From Rotaria sp. Silwood1 (lineage: Eukaryota > Rotifera > Eurotatoria > Philodinida > Philodinidae): DNA of 64,000 nt. The notes below the pieces were generated by a model that was not told the DNA's origin, did no database searches, and saw only the letters and a program-made list of their open reading frames with translations. Within the stretch, counting starts at the first letter, position 1. Every line of letters starts with the position of its first letter. The DNA lies in NCBI GenBank assembly GCA_905250075.1, contig CAJNOP010000014.1, forward strand, positions 2,611,848-2,675,847, given 5' to 3'. The position numbers and the translations under genes are program-made. This document shows positions 1 to 12,234 of the stretch, piece after piece.

Positions 1-2744
1 ACATGTTCGAAGAATCTGATAACGAGGATGCCTTTACTATGTTCAAATTTCTGTTTGAGCGAACAAATTGTAATTCAAAATTCACATATATAGAGTTGTA
101 GAGAGTTCTGCACGCTATCAGAATATAGAATTACGTTTATAAGAATATTTGATTCTATAGCAATGACTTATCAAAAATATTAAGTCGAACTTTTTTTTTC
201 CAGGAGAATACATAGATATATATATATAATAAGAAATATAGATATATTAGACATGCAAACACATATATTCTCAGTGTCACAAAAAAATAGAAAAATGATA
301 ATAAGGTTACATGACAGAAGAAAAAAGAATGCTTCTCTATTATCTTTTATTCTACTTAATTATTAGACGGAAGTTAAATACAAATAAGATTTACATATTT
401 GATTATCGCGCTTATTTGACAGAATGTCACAAAACAAAAACTGATATGTATTAACTATAAGAAAAAAGCAACAGATCTCGAATATACATATATATATATA
501 TAACAGTAAAAAACATTTAAACAATTGGAAAAATATAGAACTAGTGACGGACAATTCTAAAAATGATATGTTTTTCTTGTGTACAGCTGTTTTTATTGAT
601 TGGTTTGATGAAAATCTCTTATTGATACAACATATCGATGAAATTTCTTAAAATATATAGAAAAAAAAAAGAAAGGAAACTCGAGTGACGTAGTAATGAT
701 GTAGATGTCAACAAGAGCGACGGAAAAGGCAAAGAGATATTGACACTTGTCAAAAGAAGACATACAGTATTCTTTATTTGTAATAAGATTAACAGCATAT
801 GCCATTCATTGAAATGCAATTCTAAATGTGTTATTGTTTATAATAAAGAAAGTTGTCTTATCTTTCTACTTCATAGAACATGAATTTATCTGATACAGTC
901 TATGAAGTCAAATTGAAGATGTTTATCTAAGAATTTCTCTGTTTATTTTCTTTTGTCTTCTCACAGATTCTATTACAAATGATTTGTAATAATAGTATAT
1001 ATTATTTAGATGACGAAACGCGAAGAAAATAGATAAACAAAACAAATGGATCGTAATAATCTCATTGTTATTTGAATTGTGTCTGTGTCAATAGCGATTT
1101 ATGTACTGATGTAAATAAATTACATTATGGAAAAAAAAAAGAATTTGAAGAAAAAGTAACAATCTCAATGTGACATAAATAACTAACAGAAAATGTCAAA
1201 GCATAAGTTACATGTCAATTGATATAAGACTACTCTTCATTTCCGTTATCTTTTTTTTTTCTTTAAAATTGAAACATAATGCTTTTATTCATATTCATTG
1301 ATTCAAATCCTTATAATTCTATCAGATAAAATAAAACTAAAATCATTCCAGGCGAATGTATGAGAATAATAGAAGTGTCAGAAAACGAAGAATATTATAA
1401 CATTAGATCTTTTATTTGCAATTTTGTTGTATTAACTGAAACATTATAATTAAAATATGCTTTTCATTATAGGATTTATTAGTGTAAATTGAAAGATAAT
1501 TATATCACGAAATTTTTTCTATGGATTATGAAATTGTGTCTTTTTTATTTTGATTTGTTTTTAATATAGTATATTAGCTTTATTTAGTCTTAATTCAAAT
1601 CTCATTGTTTAATTTACAACGAGGCGTTCTTTCTAAATTGTTATTGAATTGCATTAAAAAGCTAGATAATGAATAGTATTTCAAATGGGTTGTTTTTATA
1701 CGTGCTAATTCAATCAATGATTTTGAAAATAAATTTGACTAATTATGTGATGACAATGATCGAGCTGCATGTTTATACGACGACATAGATAAGGAAACAA
1801 GGAAAATTTGTTTTTCACATAGATGTTCTTATATGGTTACAGCCGATATTGAAACCTAAAAGTCACAAATACTCTAGAAAATAATCCACTGAACCGTATT
1901 CAATTCTAGATTGAAAGCCTTACGCGAACGACTAACGACTTCGTCATTTAAATTATAAATAATATATCTTCAAAGTCGAGGAATATGAATTGATTTAGTG
2001 TAAAAATCTTATTATCAGAAATATAAACAATATACCTTCAGACTGAAGGAAATGAAGTTAATTTAGCATAAGTATCTCGTTATTCTATAAATGTACCAGA
2101 GTGGCGGACATATTTTTAGAATAGTTGTATTTTTGTGTTTTCTTTTCGATGATAATAACTTTCAAAAATCTGAAAAAAATATTTGTCTAGCTGAAAGTAT
2201 TTTCTATTCGAATAACTCCAACAAAATTGTTTGGATGAGAGAGGCTACGGAAGATCAAGACTCTTCCAAACTAGTTTTCTGGCATCTATTCGAAGTTTAT
2301 GGGGGAACAGAAGGTCTCAAACTGTCACACATTTCAAAAACATTGAGGTTTTCAATATAAATAAGAGAACAATGTTTCTTGAGTTTTCTGTAAATTGAAT
2401 CCTATTTAATAAAGAAAGGTCATTGAGAATTCGAAGACATATCATTTGACTCTTTTCAATAAAATCTTTTTTTATAAATTTTGAATGAAAGTCAGAATAG
2501 CTGGTTTTGAAGCTTCTTAGTTTTTTCGTAGACTTTTATCCAGTTCAACTACATCGATTTTCTTTTTCAAATGCTTGCTAGTTATTATTAAAATCGAGAA
2601 GAAAACTTTCAAAAAAATAATAGCTCTAAACTTATGAATGTTCGTCATTATATGTTTTCATAAAGATAATGTTTTCCGTTTTTTAGTATATTTCAGATCA
2701 TGTGACACTTTCATCTTCAAGCTACTTTGCTAGAAATATCGCTT
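1..2744. other. AT-rich stretch with no recognised gene
   Basis: No reading frame here resembles a known protein; open frames are short and low-complexity. The only structure I see is a diverged tandem duplication of about 68 bp (roughly 1957-2024 and 2025-2092), where blocks such as ATATATCTTCAAAGTCGAGG and ATATACCTTCAGACTGAAGG align. An 89-codon frame at 2091-2360 has no recognisable domain and was not called as a gene. Confidence 0.5.
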
Positions 2745-3120
2745 AGGAGTATCGACTTAGCCTTATTATTGAATTATTTGATACTAACTTTGATGCTTTT
2801 ATATCAAGATGAAGAAAATTTAATGCTTTGGCATTAGTATTGAATTTGCATTAATCTAATACTAATACTTATATTTCCCTAAAACAGAACAATTTTACTC
2901 TATTTTTTATTTTGGAAGTGAATTCCCATAACGGAAAAAAATTGTTCTGTTTTAGAAATTTTCTTTGTATAACGCAACACTTTTGTTCTGTTTTTGGGAA
3001 ATATAAGTGTTAGTAATAAGTTAATGCAAATTTAATACTAATACCAAAGAATTAAATTATTTTTATAATCCTAATACAAAAGCATTAGCATTTTCTTAAT
3101 ACTAATGCTAAGCTGACACT
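2745..3120. mobile_element. Fold-back / TIR element, non-autonomous
   Basis: Two arms read as reverse complements. The left arm runs from about 2753 (CGACTTAGCC) to 2890 (CCCTAAAACAGAAC). The right arm runs from about 2980 (GTTCTGTTTTTGGG) to 3117 (GCTAAGCTGACA). The inner 70 bp match best (GGGAAATATAAGTGTTAGTA on the right against TACTAATACTTATATTTCCC on the left). The spacer contains another AACAGAAC/GTTCTGTT pair. There is no coding capacity. I could not fix a target-site duplication, so the superfamily is unassigned and the ends are approximate. Confidence 0.5.
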
Positions 3121-4432
3121 TTTACGTCGTGCTGTTTTTCTTTGCCTTTGAAAAAGTATATGGAATGTTGCAAAATACATCTCTAAACTGTCATAGATGG
3201 ATATGAAGGAAGGTCATATATGATACAATAGAAACTTTACAGAGGAAGAAATTCGTTTATTTTTAACGAATCATTATAAAAAATATTTCAGTTCAACTCT
3301 GATATTAATCCATTTATTTATTTTAAAAATATTTTTTTAAATACAAATTAATGTAATATTGTGTCTAAACTAATTTCAAAACGATGTTCAAAATAAACTA
3401 AATAGTCTCTCTTGACTTGTTATGGCTTGAATGCAGAGAAGATTTACATCTAGATGTACACTCTCAAGATGATTGCACTGATGTTGTATCATCAGTTTCA
3501 ACTAAAACTATTGAATTACATGAATTTTATTTTTCTTATAACGGAATTTCTGTCTTTTTTTTTGTGAAATAATAAGAAACTTTACCTGTTTTAGATATTT
3601 GATATATAAATTATAATCTAATCACAAGATTATAAAAGAGCATAAAATAGAAAAGACTGGCTGATAGACATGTTTTTTTCTATCGAAAAGGAGAAAAAAG
3701 AAAAGCAAAGGATGGTCTTTGCATTTCTCCAATCAGATGATATTAATTAGTCGGTCTTTAGCTTTCCTAATAAAGACAAATGACAGATATATGTGACAAA
3801 AGTATTTAGCATACAGATAAAGTATAACAAATTTCTAGCATTCTGTATCGGTCTTTCTATATAAATCATTAGAGCAGAGAGATCTCATAGGGAAATAATT
3901 ATCTCTGACTGCATCCACTGATTGTTTTTTTAAATGGACCGATTGCGCCCTATTGCTTTATTGATGGGTCCCTTAAAGTATAAATGAAGTTAAGTTTCTA
4001 ACGCTCGAATTCTTTAGCTCTGAAAACATATAGTTTAATTTTGATTAACGGGTTGCTTACACTAAATTACTCAAATTCTCCATTGTGATGAGTTTTTAAT
4101 CTATTTCTTATCCGAAAGATATTGTTCTTCGGAGTAACTTGTTTTTCATCGGAATGAACAATATACAAGTAACGTTCATCGTCAAGCGATTCACTTAGCC
4201 CTAGACTGATAGAATACATGTACGAATGTAATAGCATAAAAAGCTACATTAAAAAAGTAATACGCAAAATTGATAATATTACCAGTATATCTTAGGCGAG
4301 CAGAAAACTTAATTCGGAGAATTCTCACTCTAAGTAAAGATAATGCATTTTACAAATTTAATTTTTTTTGTCGTTTTTGTTTTATTTTTTTTTTTGCTTT
4401 TATAAATATAAATAGCGCTCAATAAGATTAGA
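3121..4432. other. AT-rich stretch with no recognised feature
   Basis: No gene, RNA or repeat family is recognised. The segment ends at the first assembly gap. Confidence 0.5.
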
Positions 4433-4532
4433 NNNNNNNNNNNNNNNNNNNNNNNNNNNNNNNNNNNNNNNNNNNNNNNNNNNNNNNNNNNNNNNNNNNN
4501 NNNNNNNNNNNNNNNNNNNNNNNNNNNNNNNN
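4433..4532. other. Assembly gap (100 N)
   Basis: Exactly 100 N, the conventional placeholder for a scaffold join of unknown size. Confidence 0.99.
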
Positions 4533-4630
4533 ACCTACATTCTTTATGGGCTACCTGCACACCTATTTTCAGCCGCTCAGCTCTTGTATGGACTGAGATC
4601 CGAGGGAGGATACTTTTGTCAAGTAGTGTA
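4533..4630 (-). mobile_element. Possible Tc1/mariner-like terminal fragment beside the gap
   Basis: Read on the minus strand from about 4630, the sequence begins TTACACTACTTGACAAAAGT and continues with CCTCCCTCGG. A short lead-in followed by (A)CAAAAGTATnC is typical of Tc1-like terminal inverted repeats, and a TA dinucleotide precedes it. The rest of the element and the opposite end would lie in the adjacent N gap. Only one terminus is visible, so the assignment is weak. The less AT-rich composition of this block against its flanks fits foreign or repeat origin. Confidence 0.3.
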
Positions 4631-5739
4631 AGAAAAAAATGTGAGATAATCATAAGTTTTGTTTTATTTTCATAGTCATTTTAGATTCGTTGATTTAAGT
4701 ATATCAACAAAATAGAAAATAAGTTTACTTAAACAATTGATATGCAACAAAAGAAAACGAACATACACGAGCAACTATATAATTGTTAACTATGTCAACT
4801 ATGACACTTTTGCGGCATGACTATATTTTTCTTGATGAGCGAATTTGTTTGAATAAATCTTAATTGTTTCAGTATGGTATACAGATCAGTAATTCTAAAC
4901 TTTTGAATTTTGAAAAAAAAAAACGTTTAGTGAATGTAATTGACGATGACATAGCAGTTGTCGACTTTGAATTATGTTTCAATGAAAAAGAATTAACGTT
5001 TTTATAGAGTCTGGTAAAAATTTTATCGAAAGATTTTCCTCGAATAAATTTAACACTTCACTAATCTCATTTTCTCTCAACGAAAACATTGAATAAATAC
5101 AGAGTGAACTCCTTTTTTTTTTTATTTACAATGCACTAAGTTTTTGCATAGTATCTATTAATGGAATTGATAATCTTAATTTTCGAGAAACTCTTTGAAA
5201 GTCTCTTCCATTACTGTGCTAAATTTGTACAGTTAGGTTGGTTTCAACAAATAGGATGCAAATTCATGCAACATTATAGTCTCCATAGAAAAAGAAGCTG
5301 TTGCTGCTGCTGTCGAGCAGACTCAACGTGTTGCATTCTCTTATTTTGTCCATCAAATAATGTAATAGTACTCTTTTTTATATTTTATTAATATAAAATC
5401 CCAATAAAGATGAGGATGTCAAAAGGCTAAAAATCGAGGGTCACCTGACTAAATCTGAGTATTGGACAATCCTGTAAACATCTCAGAGAAGAAGATTCAA
5501 ATCATTGTAATAAGTTTTCTTCAAGCTCACTTCAAATGAGCAAAACTCGATTATACTTGTTAAACCACAAAAGAAATGTTGTGCTGTTATTGATAACATC
5601 ATGAAATTCTATTGTGTCGTAAATTGCATGCTTTGTAAGCATTATGCTGTTGAGTTATTTATAAATAACAAAAGACATTGTATGAACTATGATGGTGCAT
5701 GACTGTTTTCATTCTATTCTTATCTTGCCATTCATATGA
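4631..5739. other. Intergenic, no recognised feature
   Basis: No coding similarity seen. A Cys-rich 76-codon frame at 5161-5391 comes from a short CTG/TGC-repeat-like patch (5297-5325) and is not considered a gene. Confidence 0.45.
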
Positions 5740-5747
5740 TATAAATA
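5740..5747 (+). promoter_or_regulatory. Candidate TATA box of the DsbA-like pseudogene
   Basis: TATAAATA lies 55-62 nt upstream of the inferred ATG (5802). This is the usual position for a metazoan core promoter with a short 5' leader. It is called from sequence and position only; the motif is common in DNA this AT-rich. Confidence 0.35.
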
Positions 5748-5801
5748 GCCAAACGAAAAACTACCGCAAACAGCAAAAAGAACAATTAAAAACAAATCAA
5801 A

Positions 5802-6628
5802 ATGCAATTGACAATCATTCTCGCAATACTTGTTGGTTTGGTTTCAACTCAAGTACCAATTCCATCACGTCCAGATGGATATGGTGTTGGTGAACCAGCA
5901 GATGCTCATGTTGTAATTGATATGTTTTTAGATCCATTTTGACCAAATAGTAAAGCTTCTTGGGGAACAGTCTTACAAGTTATTCAAGCCTATGGAACAC
6001 GAATTCATTTTCGTATCCATACATTTTCACTTCCTTATCATACAAATGCATTTGTAGCTTCTCAAGGTTTACATGTTATTGCTAATGTAACTAATCGAAA
6101 TTTAGATGCTATATATTTATATACAACAAAAGTATTTGAAAATCAAACAATGTGATATAATGATGGAACAAAATCTATGACTATGCCACAAGTTATTGAT
6201 TCACTTGCTACATTTGTAGATGAAATTGGTTTAATATCAAAAGATAAATTTATGTTTGGAATGATGAGTGATGATATTAATGATGCAACACGTATTTCAT
6301 AGAAATATACTTGTTCAAGAGGTAAATTAATTAATGAACATATAACAAATATATATATATATTAGTCTATTTATAATTTATATTATATTTAGGCATTGTT
6401 GGTACACCTACATTTCTTATTAATGGTGTGAGCACAAGTGCTGGTTCATCATGGTCATTATCAGACTGGAAATCTGTTATAGATGCAATTTTAGCAACAA
6501 ATGAAAATACTTCATCGAAAGTCAAAGATTGTCCTTCTAGACAAACTGAATGTAATTATGCTCTACATAAAAGCTGATGTTGTTTAGCTGGTGAACGATG
6601 TATTGCGAATGTCGGTTGCCGATGTTGA
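5802..6628 (+). pseudogene. DsbA-like thioredoxin-fold protein with four in-frame stops
   Basis: Two exons (5802-6321; intron 6322-6392, GTAAAT..TTTAG; 6393-6628) give one continuous frame of about 250 codons. A signal-peptide-like start (MQLTIILAILVGLVSTQ) is followed by a DsbA-like thioredoxin-fold domain. Family hallmarks seen are PNSKASW near the active site, RIHTFSLPYHTNAF, and GTPTFLINGV with the cis-Pro loop. A Cys-rich tail ends CCLAGERC..CRC. The frame is broken only by nonsense codons: TGA at 5940 (where the family has its active-site Cys), TGA at 6153, TAG at 6300 and TGA at 6575. The second and third fall where I expect Trp (..W-Y/N.. and ..SW-KY.CSRG). There is no frameshift, and the splice sites, TATA box and AATAAA (6658-6663) are intact, so the lesion is either recent or the stops are recoded. 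Pseudogene is the simpler reading. Related proteins are thought to be secreted oxidoreductases. Confidence 0.75.
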
Positions 6629-9169
6629 TTGCTATAAATGTGATAAGAGTTTTTTAAAATAAATTTCTAATATGTTCAGTAAAAAAAATAATATGTGCAC
6701 AATAAAAAATTTCATTCCAAATAGTCTTTCTTGAGTATAGCTCTTATTTGTATAGTGATTTTTGAAAGCTAATATATACATGAGAAAATGAAATATGAGA
6801 TAGATAAACAATTTTGAATTAACATGATGAGAGTTGAGTGGGTGTTATCTTTAGACGACGTTGCATGTTGGTTATTAGATGAAATATTTATTTTAATCGA
6901 TTATGGATAATTTAGTAGACGGGTCATTGATAAATGCTTATAAAATGTAACTGAACAATTGTTTGATTTTTTTATTCGAAATTCTCAATTTATAAAGAAA
7001 GAAAAAAACATATGATTATTTATTTTCATCAATTGATAGTTTTGATGGAAAAACTATGACAAAACATTAGAAAGATAAATATTCTAGTTTTCGATGACAA
7101 CTATCCTCTATTGTGTAGTATATCGCATATCTGTGTTTTTCACGTTAGTATACGCAATAGCCATTCAAATAAAAATTTACCAATAGCTAGAAAATCAGAG
7201 GATCTTGCTTTGTATAAATTAGAAATTATTTGGAAAATTTATAGAAATTACTGTTTTATTTCTTTTTTGTTAATCAAAAGAAAAAGTATAAGTGTTCAGT
7301 TACTTTTTTTCAATTATTTATAAGTTTTCATTGTGCAATAGAACCAGAAGTGACCAACATAGCTACATTCTTAAGGACTTACTTTCATTTATGTTCATCT
7401 TCAGCTCTTTATCTAACATCAATATAATATTTTTTGATCGTCATTATCAAGTAATTATGCAAAGTCAATTAAACAAAAGTAAAAAAACTCATAAGGGTTT
7501 TTTAAAATTTAACTGTATTGCATTCATATATTTCATTATTCAAAAATGTCAAAAGAAAATAAAGATAATTATTAGATATGGTGTATCCTTCAATGACAGT
7601 GTTACTATTATTTTATCACTGTTTGTCAAAAGAACCCGATTTTTTCTTACACTAGATAACTTTATACTTGTTTAGTACTCAAATAGTGTATGTCGAAGAA
7701 AAATCTAATGAGCGCAAGTTTTAATTTGAAGTTTTACGGCTTTTTCGTTATCTCATAGGAAGAAAGATGAAAATGACCTCGATACGTTTCCATAGCAACT
7801 GACGGCAACAACAGAATTCGACCCCTAGTCCGAGAATTTCCCGGCAACGGCAAAAGAAACCAAACGATATTAACAACAAGACTTGGACTATTTTAACATA
7901 TTTCAAAGCCTTCCTTGAAACTTCAATATCTTAAATACACTTCTTTACGTTCTAGAAATTTGTACACAGATAAACGATTATATCAGGAAAGTCAAATAAA
8001 AATCAGTGTGCTAGAAAAGCAAAGTGAAAAGAATTCTGTTCGAAACATCTCAATAAATAAGACGAAAATATTTCTCTAATAATCGATTCTTTTTTGAAGA
8101 CAATTATCATTTGTGAGCAATCCTCCAGGTCATATGTTTTGTATTAATATTTAAATTGATTCTAATATCATTTTTTCTACTTGCTCCATTGCCATCCATT
8201 GTTCCGAAGTTCATATATGAATTACATTGTGAACACGATAATTCTTATTAATTAAGTTGATATTAGTCTTACAATATTTGAAAGTATATATACCTTTAAA
8301 AAGAATTATTAAATGGAATGTAAAATGGAGCCATTACTTGTAATATGCGATATTGAAATATGCAAATTAATTTTTCTATGTGGTCTTTTTCATAAATTAA
8401 ATGAAGTCTTTTCTGCATTGAACAATCCTATCTTTTTTTCTTTGCTAGTAGAGTTTTCTAAATATCATCAATTATCAAGCGGTTTACAAATTGAACATGT
8501 TCAAATATATGTTGATCATGTTATATGACTAAATGTGAAACATAGTATATTAATTCTTGATATGAATCTTGATGGTTCGTTTGCATACATACAGCAGGAA
8601 CGCATGTATAATTTTCTCGATGAGTCTGTGGAAAATCTACATTTACCAGCATTGGATGCTCATTTAAGGGCATCATAACTGATGATGAATTCAAATATTT
8701 AGATATTGATGAAGTTATACCATTTAAGCCAACGTATTTCAAATTAATATGTTTGTGTCTTTCTTATTATGATTTCATTTTAATTTATTCTTTTGCCCTT
8801 GTTTAGATATTAAAGACTAGAATCATCTAGTGCACCAACAATTCTTTCTTGTCTCTCTTTTGTTGACTACGAATTAATTAATAGAATGATAAACATCAAA
8901 TTTTATTTACGATAGAATACTTTAAAGAAAATAAACCTAGCGCTTTTTATTAATGGTAACGTTAAATCATATTATATTCTGAAATATTGATTTGTCAATG
9001 ATCCATTTCAAAACTTGAATATATAAGTAGTTTCTTAACAAGCATATGGGTGTGATACAAAGAGTGTAATAACATATATGTTCACATCTATATCCATGCC
9101 ACAATATTTTTACAGAAAATAGAAAAAAAAAGAAAAATAACATATCATGTCTTCTAGCAATATCTTTAG
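6629..9169. other. Intergenic, no firm gene
   Basis: AATAAA at 6658-6663 probably serves the upstream pseudogene. A 127-codon frame (7292-7675) and two frames around 8313-8742 show no convincing domain. No RNA gene or repeat is recognised. Confidence 0.45.
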
Positions 9170-9179
9170 AAACTCAATT

Positions 9180-9950
9180 AACAGAGAGTCCACGGCTATA
9201 TCGAGCATTTTCCTAGTATGGTGTCATATGAAAAATGTTGACCTGCCTTTTTTATTATTGCAAATGAAAGAGCATGTCAAGAAACCTCTAAATTCAAAAT
9301 TTTAGCCTTCCCTGAATGATTCTTGAATAGTTATGAAAGAAACATTGAAAGGATCTCGATGAAGCTCAAAAAATAATTATCATGTTTTTTTCGTTTTTTT
9401 CTGTTTTTAGTATTTAATTAATTTTTTTCATAAAAGTTAATCGAATCGATTTGAACAACATCTCAAAAGATGGAGTAAATTTTGCTCTACAAAACTGTAT
9501 ATTTAGGTTTTTCTCAAATAATTTTTTAATAGGTTTAATGAGAGACAATGTTTCGACAAACACTACAAAAAAAATATGTCATCATCTTGATAATTAGATG
9601 CTGTTTTTCAACATTTTTCTCGAAGAAAAATATTGTAAAACACGCGGCCCGAAAATAGTTTCTTACGGATTCGATAGAGCAAAAAAGCTCTACAAAATAC
9701 ACTAAAAAAAGAAATCTAAAAATGTGCACGAATCACTCTAATTTAGTCAAAAAGATAAAAGAACACTATCATTCTATAACATTTTTTTTTTCTGATTTTT
9801 TCAAATCACGTCAATTAAACGGCTATGTGATTAAGATTTTTTTTCACCATGAAGACTAAGTAATATAGGATATCTTGAACCTACTTGTTATGTTATTTCA
9901 ACAGTCAATCAAATTAAATATTATGTACAATGATGGGCTGCTTTTTACTC
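9180..9950 (+). repeat. Dispersed repeat, copy 1 (pair of 31370-32095)
   Basis: This block aligns along its whole length, in the same orientation, with 31370-32095. Shared stretches include GCAAATGAAAGAGC near 9262/31424, TTTTAGCCTTC at 9299/31464, AATAGTTTC followed by TTA.GGATTC at 9653/31792, and AAAAGATAAAAGAACA at 9750/31890. The copies are roughly 70-75% alike by eye, with small indels. No intact coding frame is shared, so it is probably an old transposable-element fragment or low-copy family. The boundaries are those of the visible similarity. Confidence 0.6.
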
Positions 9951-10260
9951 TATAAGCTTTTTGTAATTATTACTCAATATTATCCAATATCATTTATATT
10001 CATATTCAACTACACAACTAAGTTATTTCAAGAAATAAACATGCAATTACTTCTATCTGTCCTTTTGAGTACGTGTCAGAATAAAGGGAAGAAGCGTTGT
10101 ATTGTTTTTTTCTCTCTCACTTTATTTGAGTCTCCACTTCTTATCTAATATTTGATAGTTTCTTTTGTTTTTATTCAACATCGCATCGTATCCTTTTGCA
10201 TTTATTTTTCTCGGCGTTAGTTTTTCGTAGAAAATAATTATATGTATTATAATGTCAGCA

Positions 10261-10335
10261 GGGTGTGGGTGTAGATTTTCATGATCTCTTCATTCACACC
10301 CACACACCCCACCCACACCCCATACCCACACCCAA
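10261..10335. repeat. Telomere-like hexamer block, copy A (head-to-head)
   Basis: GGGTGTGGGTGTA (10261-10273) is followed after about 20 bp by a C-rich run made of ACACCC/CCCACAC units (10294-10335). The hexamer matches (TGTGGG)n, which I recall as the bdelloid telomeric repeat. The two strands meet in the inward orientation GGGTGT>..<ACACCC. The spacer differs from that of copies B to D. Confidence 0.6.
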
Positions 10336-10464
10336 CTAATATGCACAAAAACTATTCACATATGCTATTAAAGATCAATTGATTGGAAGAAAATTCTATA
10401 TAATTATTTGTGTATAAAAACTTTTTAATTATGAATTTGTTTTAAACGATCGTAACATAATAAG

Positions 10465-10989
10465 CAGAGATGTCCATCGCGGCGCTGCCGCTGCCGCTGC
10501 GGCGATGGCGGTGGCGGCGCGGCAGCGGCAGGTTTTTTGAAAAAATCAGCGCGGCAGCGGCAGATTTTTTAAAAGTCATCGCGGCAGCGGCGCGGTAGCG
10601 GCAGGTTTTTTAAAAAACCATCACGGTAGCGGCAGGATTTTTTTTGGAGGACATTGAAAAACTGTATGAATTTAATAGAATTTCAGGATTTACAAATGAA
10701 ACGCCCTGATATTGAATAAATCTGATGGGCTAGTACCCATATCTCTGGTTAAATATAGTCACAGCAGTGAAATTAGAAACACTTTTTTGAAAACCGTCGC
10801 GGCAGCGGCGCGGTGGCGGCACGTTTATTTTATAATTCATCGCGGCAGCGGCGCGGCAGTGTTTCTTTTATAAGTCATCGCGGTGCGGCAGCGTCATGGC
10901 AACATTTTTTTATAAACCGTCGCAGCAGCTTTTTTTTCTAAGGCCGCGGCGCGGCAGCGGCGGGTTTTCAGCCGCGATGGACATCTCTG
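10465..10989. mobile_element. Non-autonomous hAT element (MITE), GC-rich, 525 bp
   Basis: Terminal inverted repeats CAGAGATGTCCATCGCGGC (10465-10483) and its complement (about 10971-10989) are flanked by a perfect 8-bp direct repeat ATAATAAG (10457-10464 and 10990-10997). An 8-bp target duplication with CAGAG-type termini is diagnostic of the hAT superfamily. The interior has no transposase. It is an array of CGGCAGCGGCAGG(T)n units in both orientations, so one strand would fold into a long GC hairpin. The composition contrasts sharply with the AT-rich surroundings. Movement would need a transposase in trans. Confidence 0.9.
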
Positions 10990-10997
10990 ATAATAAG

Positions 10998-11368
10998 TAT
11001 CACTAATCATTGAGTCTTTTGTATCATCGATTTCTTAGCTATGTTACATTGATGAAAAAGAATCCGTTTTGTTTAATTATACAATACATAAGAAATAAAC
11101 CGAATTAACAGAATTTTCACGTATGTTTCTAAGAATATTTTATTTTGTTTTTGGTTGTAACAATCAAAGAATAAGTACAAGAAAAAAAAATAAGACAGTG
11201 TTTGAAGGAACACATTAATAACTTCATATTCTCCAATATACTTAAACACAAGTTTTGTTTGTCAAAAAAACAACAAGAAAAAGAACAGAAAAGTAATAAT
11301 GACAATAACCGAGACGAGAACAAAAAAATGAGTTTACATATTTCATTTGAACCAATAAGACCTGATAA
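10998..11368. other. Spacer between hAT element and helicase pseudogene
   Basis: No gene or repeat recognised; likely the 3' flank of the minus-strand helicase copy. Confidence 0.4.
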
Positions 11369-12234
11369 TTAACGATTTTCGACTAGAAGAAAATTATTAG
11401 AATATAAATAAATTAAAAATAAATACTTACTGTATGTGTCTGCATCGATTTCATTGGGCATTTCAGTAATTTCTACTTCAAAACGACTTTGAATTTTATT
11501 AGGAATTGCTACATCACTTTCATTAACAACATATGTTATTGCTAAACCTTTTGTACCAAATCGACCAGCACAAGCAACCTAAAATTAAATATTTTTTTAA
11601 TAAATAAACAAACAAATTTTCTTTCGAACATACTCGATGAAGATATGTATCTGTATCTTCTGGCATATGATAATTAAATACAATATTAACACGTTCAAAT
11701 AAATTTGTCGCAACAAGAATACGTTTTTGAAATTCTTTAAATTCTTTATAACGTACCAAACTAAACAAAGAAAATTATTTCATTTTTTACTATTATTTCA
11801 TTTAAAAATAAAGAAACTGTTTTTCTTTTGATATTTCACGATGAATTTCAATAGCAGGAAAACCTTGTTCAATTAAGAATTTGCATAAAGTTGTACAACG
11901 TGATACTGATTTAACAAAAATAGCTACTTGATTAAATTCTAATTTACCAAGTAAATCAATTAATTTTTGATTTTTTTGATTTTTATGTAATTTAACATAA
12001 TGTTGATGAAGACCCTTTATTTAAAATAATCATATTATTATTATTATATTTATTTCTCAAACTTACATTAAGTTTTAATTTTATTTCATTATCAATATGA
12101 ATTTCCATATGCTAGAAAAAAAATCAAATATTTTATCATAAATATGATAAATGCATAGAACTTACATCTTGCATAGATTTTTCACACTCTGGTCGAATTT
12201 ATTTACTTAATGTTGCACTATCTTCAGTTGGACC
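11369..12234 (-). pseudogene. Decayed UAP56/DDX39 DEAD-box RNA helicase, C-terminal half
   Basis: Minus-strand exons read in order: 12234-12166, 12111-12067, 12014-11818, 11760-11634, 11578-11431 and 11382-11369, all with GT..AG introns. Together they give the RecA2 half of UAP56/Sub2, an mRNA-export and splicing ATPase. Recognisable pieces are [73 protein letters not shown] and a short last exon ending YIENR-stop. Lesions: TAA (12199-12201) replaces the residue after SATLSK. The GRGMDI part of motif V is absent in frame (ATNLF runs straight into ERVNI). Motif VI reads HRVACAGR instead of HRVARAGR. The helicase core motifs I and II are missing upstream. The introns are kept, so this is a duplicated rather than a retroposed copy. 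Confidence 0.8.

Noticed and set aside
8313-8742. Possible F-box-like protein (LFHKLNEVFSALNN..)
   Set aside because: It has a faint resemblance to bdelloid F-box proteins, but no clear F-box pattern, and stops follow after 71 codons. Too weak to call.
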